From Nitrospirota bacterium (GTDB lineage: Bacteria; Nitrospirota; Thermodesulfovibrionia; Thermodesulfovibrionales; JdFR-88), in assembly GCA_021812785.1 (NCBI GenBank), contig JAKAMR010000060.1, positions 1 through 17,772 on the forward strand: DNA of 17,772 nt, read 5' to 3'. Of the stretch, positions 14,968-17,772 are shown piece after piece. A model generated the notes under the pieces. That model had not been told where the DNA came from. It did not search any database and saw nothing but the letters and a program-made list of their open reading frames with translations. Each line of letters begins with the position of its first letter. The first letter of the stretch is position 1. Made by a program: the position numbers and the translations under genes.

Positions 14968-15231
14968 ATGCCAAACAAAAGAAAAGTAGAGGTTTTTACG
15001 GCAGGATGTCCGCTTTGTCATGAAACCGTTCAGCTCGTAAAGAAGATTTCCTGTCCAAGCTGCGATGTGAAGGTTTACGACTTGAGGAAGGAAGGGATGG
15101 ACGAGGCGAAAAAGTACGGCGTCAATTCCGTGCCCACTGTAGTCGTGAACGGGAAGATTGCCGAATGCTGCTCAAGGAAAAAGCCCAATGAGGCCGATCT
15201 CCGGGCGGCAGGCATAGGGACACCGCTCTAA
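14968..15231 (+). CDS. Small thioredoxin-fold protein with three cysteine pairs
   Basis: The ATG at 14968 is chosen because AAGGAGGT (14953-14960) sits seven bases before it; an in-frame GTG at 14959 overlaps that site and is unlikely. The 87-aa cytosolic protein begins with a thioredoxin/glutaredoxin-like beta strand and redox loop VEVFTAGCPLC (Cys14, Cys17). It has a second pair CPSC (Cys29, Cys32), a cis-Pro loop SVPTVVV (Pro56), and a terminal vicinal pair Cys67-Cys68 (AECCS). Similar small thioredoxins accompany metal-responsive MerR genes in various bacteria. Six cysteines in 87 residues suggest it binds or reduces a thiophilic metal or hands electrons to a partner. It is first in the MerR-controlled operon with the CcdA-like and HMA genes. 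Confidence 0.88.
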   Translation: MPNKRKVEVFTAGCPLCHETVQLVKKISCPSCDVKVYDLRKEGMDEAKKYGVNSVPTVVVNGKIAECCSRKKPNEADLRAAGIGTPL

Positions 15232-15234
15232 TGA

Positions 15235-15258
15235 GGAGGGGCCGGTACGGCCCCCTCC
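15235..15258 (+). repeat. Strong GC hairpin between the thioredoxin-like and CcdA-like genes
   Basis: The 24 bases after the thioredoxin-like stop fold into GGAGGGG / CCCCTCC (7 bp), a one-base bulge, and CCG / CGG closing a GTA loop. Only CTATTT follows, so it is a poor intrinsic terminator. It more likely lowers downstream expression or protects the 3' end of the upstream message. Confidence 0.65.
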
Positions 15259-15278
15259 CTATTTGAAAGGCAGGAATT

Positions 15279-15995
15279 TTGTTTTCCATCGGCAATTTTC
15301 AGATATTATCTGGCGGGGCTTCAGCTGCGGGGTTTCTCATGGTTTTTCTGGCGGGGGCCGCCATGGCCCTGAACCCTCGTTCTGCCGCTGTCATTCCGGT
15401 GGTCGCAGGCTATGTGGCGGGTACGGAGAAACGGACATCTGCAAGGAAACCTCTTCATTTGGTTTCTGCCTTTATACTGGGGATGATGGCCGCAGACGCG
15501 CTGCTGGGAGTCCTTTTTGCCTATATAGGCCACCGGGTCTCGATGGTCTTTGGACCCAGATGGGAGCCGGTCATAGGCGTTATGCTCATCATATTAGGCG
15601 CGAGGTGGCTGGGGCTTCTCCGGTTCAGAACCTTTGGGATCAAACTGCCTGATAAAACCGCGGAAAACGGATGGGCCAAAACCACATTCGGGGCCTTTCT
15701 GCTAGGCATTCCTTTTTCCATGTCCTTTTGCCCTTTTTGCATTCCTTATCTGCTTACCATTCTTACAGTCGCTGCAGCAACAGGCAATATCTGGTACAGC
15801 GCTGTCCTTATGGTCTTTTTTTCACTCGGGCGAGGCCTTCCGCTTTTGATAACGGGGGTTTCAGTCGGGGCGCTCAAGCACTCGCATATTCTGCGCCGCT
15901 ATGTCCCTGCCTTTGAAAAAGCCGGAGGTGTACTTATGGTGCTTATGGGAGTCTATTACCTTTACAATTTCAGCCGTTATTTTACGGTCCTCTAA
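15279..15995 (+). CDS. CcdA/DsbD-like membrane protein with altered cysteines
   Basis: The 238-aa protein has about six hydrophobic segments (near 15-32, 37-50, 60-82, 95-115, 135-168 and 175-197, with another at 215-232), matching the CcdA/DsbD transmembrane electron carrier. In that family each of two helices has one redox cysteine, the first in an NPC motif. Here the first reads LNPRSAAVIP (Arg34 in place of Cys). The second region reads SFCPFCIPYL, so Cys151 and Cys154 are the only cysteines. Classical disulfide exchange between helices is therefore impossible. The start is TTG with AGGA and AAAGG upstream; an ATG at residue 21 would cut into the first helix. It lies between a cytosolic thioredoxin-like gene and an exported HMA gene. 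It may pass a metal or electrons between them. Confidence 0.85.
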   Translation: MFSIGNFQILSGGASAAGFLMVFLAGAAMALNPRSAAVIPVVAGYVAGTEKRTSARKPLHLVSAFILGMMAADALLGVLFAYIGHRVSMVFGPRWEPVIGVMLIILGARWLGLLRFRTFGIKLPDKTAENGWAKTTFGAFLLGIPFSMSFCPFCIPYLLTILTVAAATGNIWYSAVLMVFFSLGRGLPLLITGVSVGALKHSHILRRYVPAFEKAGGVLMVLMGVYYLYNFSRYFTVL

Positions 15996-16008
15996 GGAGA
16001 AAACAAGA

Positions 16009-16320
16009 GTGAAAAAGAAAATTTCCCCCATTCTCCCGTTTATCATAATAGTTTTGCTTATGGCAATGGCCGCTTTCTCTTCAAAGGCGTTCTCAACTGC
16101 CATGAAATCTCTCGATATTAAAGTTGACAATTTATATTGCATCTCATGTGCCATGAGGATAAAAACCGCTTTAGACCAAATGCCGGGGGTAGGAGATGTC
16201 CGGATTTCAGTCTCTTCAAAGAAAATCCATGTGGCTTATGATGACGCCAAGATTCCGCAAAATCAGATCCTGCAAAAAATAAAGGATTTGGGGTATAAGG
16301 CGGAGGTGATAAAGCACTAA
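16009..16320 (+). CDS. Exported or membrane-anchored HMA-domain metal-binding protein (MerP-like)
   Basis: The GTG at 16009 is preferred because AAGGAG lies nine bases upstream, overlapping the end of the CcdA-like gene. The longer open frame from 15901 sits inside that gene. The 103-aa protein starts KKKISPILPF and has a hydrophobic segment at about 6-24, then an AFSSKAFS-like region that could be a cleavage site or linker. The HMA fold follows, with LYCISCAMRI (Cys44, Cys47), a CxxC metal site as in MerP and CopZ, and ends in KIKDLGYKAEVI. Only these two cysteines are present. The expected place is the periplasm or outer face of the inner membrane. With a MerR regulator and no P-type ATPase nearby, it most resembles MerP. 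The metal is unproven. Confidence 0.88.
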   Translation: MKKKISPILPFIIIVLLMAMAAFSSKAFSTAMKSLDIKVDNLYCISCAMRIKTALDQMPGVGDVRISVSSKKIHVAYDDAKIPQNQILQKIKDLGYKAEVIKH

Positions 16321-16345
16321 TCTTTCTGTCAAATTTTTCCTTGGA

Positions 16346-16364
16346 GGGGCAATGGCGGAGCCCC
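16346..16364. repeat. Inverted repeat between convergent genes
   Basis: GGGGC (16346-16350) and GCCCC (16360-16364) form a perfect 5-bp stem with a 9-base loop between the HMA gene stop and the convergent CCA-enzyme stop. It has no adjacent T-run on either strand, so I do not call it an intrinsic terminator. It may still slow read-through. Confidence 0.35.
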
Positions 16365-16369
16365 ACACC

Positions 16370-17614
16370 CTAAGGGCGGGTATGCGGGTAAGAACGGACC
16401 ATCTTCCTTGCGGCATCAAGCGCCTGCCGCCTGCTGTTTATCTCTCCCTTGAGCCACCTGAGCTCCACATCCTCAAGCACCTCTTTGAAAAGCGGCGAAG
16501 GCTTGAGCCCAAGCTCCGTCTTGAGGTCCTCCCCGGTTATGGGCCGCCTGCCAAGCCTGGGCCTCACCGCTTTGATGTAATGAGAGAGGGCGGCCTTTGA
16601 AAATTCAAGGAACTCATGCCCGGCCTGTTCGTCCCCGGCCCTGAAAAAGGCATAGGAAAACAGGAGGTGCGCATATGTCTCGTCCTCCAGGTCCCTGAAG
16701 ACCGCGGCTAATGCGGCGCCGCGCGCGCCTCTTGAAAAAAGGCCCCTGAACCTTGCCCTGTAGGCGGATAGCCTTTCCATGAACGCCTTCTCCTTGTTTG
16801 AAAGCACAAGCCTCTGCGTGGCCCTTCCGCCCGAGCCTGCCGCAAGCACGGCAAGAGCAAGGGGAAAACTCATCTCCCTGGCGGCATGGCCCAGTTTTTC
16901 GTGGAAGGGAAAAAACCTTGCCCGCTTCCCCTCGAGCGCCCTGAAGGCCGGCAGGTTCGCTCTTCTGAAGCCTGGCAGCACCTCCCTTAGCGCCCCGTCC
17001 CTGAACATGCGCTCAAGCACCCTGCCCGCTCCACGGGCGGCAAGTATCTTTCTGAGCTCATCGGTGATCCTCTCCGCGGCAGGCGCCTTAAGGAGGCTGG
17101 CCAGTTTTTCAAGGATTGAAGCCGACTCCTTTTCTATCCTGAAGCCATATGCGGCGGCAAACCTGTAGCATCTCAGGATCCTCAGCGGGTCATGCACCAG
17201 GTTTTCCTCCGAGACTATCCGGACGACCCCCTTCATAAGGTCTTCGGAACCGCCGAAAGGGTCTATCAGCCTGCGTGATGAAAGGGGGAACGCCATGGCG
17301 TTTATCGTGATGTCCCGGCTTGCCAGGTCCTCCTCGATGGCCGCCCCCCTCATCCTGGATATGTCAATATGCTCATCCCCCCGGACCACCCTTGCCGTCC
17401 CGAAGCGCTCATCCAGAAGAACGAAGGTGCCCCCGGCCTGCTGCGCAAAGCTGCGCGCGGCCCTCACCGCCCTGCCCTTCATGGCTATGTCTATATCCTT
17501 TGGCTTCGCTGCCCCTGCAAGGATGTCCCGGACGGTGCCTCCCACTATGAAGCAGAAGCCGTTCATCCCTCTTTCCCGGACAAACTTCCTGAAATCGGTC
17601 AAAAGCCCGCTCAT
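16370..17614 (-). CDS. CCA tRNA nucleotidyltransferase / poly(A) polymerase family protein
   Basis: Class II nucleotidyltransferases add CCA to tRNA 3' ends or poly(A) to RNA. Residues are counted from the TTG at 17674. Visible are GGTVRDILAG (45-54), KPKDIDIAMKG with the catalytic Asp60 and Asp62, SRDITINAMAFPL, LIDPFGG, and HDPLRILRCYRFAAAYGFRI. A long Arg/Ala-rich helical C-terminus follows. CCA-adding and A-adding enzymes share these motifs, so I leave the symbol blank. The ATG at 17614 (residue 21) is chosen: it places the family's usual 20-25 residues before the GG motif, and the extra upstream codons are AT-rich promoter-like sequence. AGAAGG abuts this ATG, so the start remains a little uncertain. 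It is divergent from ilvC. Confidence 0.92.
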   Translation of the reverse strand: MSGLLTDFRKFVRERGMNGFCFIVGGTVRDILAGAAKPKDIDIAMKGRAVRAARSFAQQAGGTFVLLDERFGTARVVRGDEHIDISRMRGAAIEEDLASRDITINAMAFPLSSRRLIDPFGGSEDLMKGVVRIVSEENLVHDPLRILRCYRFAAAYGFRIEKESASILEKLASLLKAPAAERITDELRKILAARGAGRVLERMFRDGALREVLPGFRRANLPAFRALEGKRARFFPFHEKLGHAAREMSFPLALAVLAAGSGGRATQRLVLSNKEKAFMERLSAYRARFRGLFSRGARGAALAAVFRDLEDETYAHLLFSYAFFRAGDEQAGHEFLEFSKAALSHYIKAVRPRLGRRPITGEDLKTELGLKPSPLFKEVLEDVELRWLKGEINSRRQALDAARKMVRSYPHTRP

Positions 17615-17661
17615 CCTTCTATGAGAGTCCAAATGAAATGAAAAATCAAGAAATTTTGTAA

Positions 17662-17667
17662 TATAAT
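17662..17667 (+). promoter_or_regulatory. Candidate -10 box of ilvC promoter
   Basis: A perfect TATAAT at 17662-17667 lies in an AT-rich gap 33 bp before the ilvC ATG. A -35 of ATGAAA at 17638-17643 (18-bp spacer, 4 of 6 to consensus) is weak. Leader length would be about 27 bases, with AAAGGAGGAG before the start codon. Confidence 0.4.
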
Positions 17668-17700
17668 AGTTCAATTCACAAAAGGAGGAGCCGGAGAACC

Positions 17701-17772
17701 ATGGTCACTGTCTATTATGAGAAAGACGTCAAGCTTGATATTTTAAAGAAGAAAAAGATAGCTGTCATAGGT
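17701..17772 (+). CDS. ilvC: Ketol-acid reductoisomerase, N-terminal fragment (cut by window edge)
   Basis: Twenty-four codons are visible, reading MVTVYYEKDVKLD and then LKKKKIAVIG. These match the conserved N-terminus of IlvC: the VYYEKDxDL strand and the start of the NADPH-binding GxGSQG loop, the rest of which is outside the window. IlvC makes 2,3-dihydroxyacids in valine, leucine and isoleucine synthesis. The Shine-Dalgarno (AAAGGAGGAG) is strong. The assignment rests on few residues but they are characteristic. Confidence 0.85.
   Translation, partial: MVTVYYEKDVKLDILKKKKIAVIG

Noticed and set aside
15901..16008. Longer N-terminus for the HMA protein
   Set aside because: It lies inside the CcdA-like gene and lacks a ribosome site; the GTG at 16009 has AAGGAG and yields a proper signal/anchor sequence.
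14509..16320. Calling the module a complete mercury-resistance operon
   Set aside because: No mercuric reductase, MerT or organomercurial lyase is present, so mercury is only the most likely inducer.

Overview
The window looks like a chromosomal segment of a Gram-negative, anaerobic to microaerophilic bacterium. Evidence for this lifestyle is a flavodiiron O2/NO reductase, an iron-sulfur flavoprotein, an electron-transfer flavoprotein whose alpha subunit carries a ferredoxin domain, and a globin-coupled sensor. AUA (Ile) and AGG (Arg) codons are frequent. Together with gene content this fits lineages such as Nitrospirota or Desulfobacterota, but that placement is inference. No tRNA, rRNA, CRISPR array or insertion sequence is visible.

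Layout. (1) 1-2178, plus strand: the C-terminal end of a histidine kinase, a small helical protein of unknown function, and a protoglobin-histidine-kinase-like protein. (2) 2196-5540, minus strand: a membrane histidine kinase, an APS-kinase-like P-loop protein and mutL, in that transcription order. (3) 5690-7832, plus strand: a tightly coupled flavodiiron protein / iron-sulfur flavoprotein / CMD-like trio behind a good sigma70-type promoter. (4) 8060-8260: an orphan 66-aa gene with stem-loops in its leader. (5) 8271-13962, minus strand: mdh, ndk, acyl-CoA dehydrogenase, etfB, etfA with ferredoxin domain, fabD, closed by an intrinsic terminator that overlaps the fabD stop. (6) 13963-14508: a 546-bp AT-rich spacer. 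(7) 14509-16320, plus strand: a metal-responsive module of MerR regulator, small multi-cysteine thioredoxin-like protein, CcdA-like membrane protein and exported MerP-like HMA protein. (8) 16370-17614, minus strand: a CCA-adding/poly(A) polymerase family protein. (9) 17701 onward, plus strand: the start of ilvC.

Two parts stand out. The first is the globin-coupled kinase-like protein at 1015-2178. Its only histidine is the predicted heme ligand; the H-box histidine is replaced by aspartate, so it cannot work as a classical autophosphorylating kinase. The second is the MerR module. Two matching MerR-type operators lie in 20-bp -35/-10 spacers: one drives an apparently leaderless merR, and the other has its -35 box on the merR stop codon. 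The module lacks MerT and MerA. It instead combines an HMA protein, a CcdA-like protein that has lost the first-helix cysteine but keeps a CPFC pair, and a cytosolic protein with three cysteine pairs. This looks like a possible cysteine relay for a soft metal across the inner membrane.

The metabolic block at 8271-13962 links acyl-CoA oxidation or reduction to ferredoxin-type electron flow (Acd/EtfAB), with fabD translationally coupled at the end and mdh and ndk at the front. The flavodiiron operon probably handles O2 or NO, with the iron-sulfur flavoprotein a candidate electron donor because no rubredoxin gene is present.
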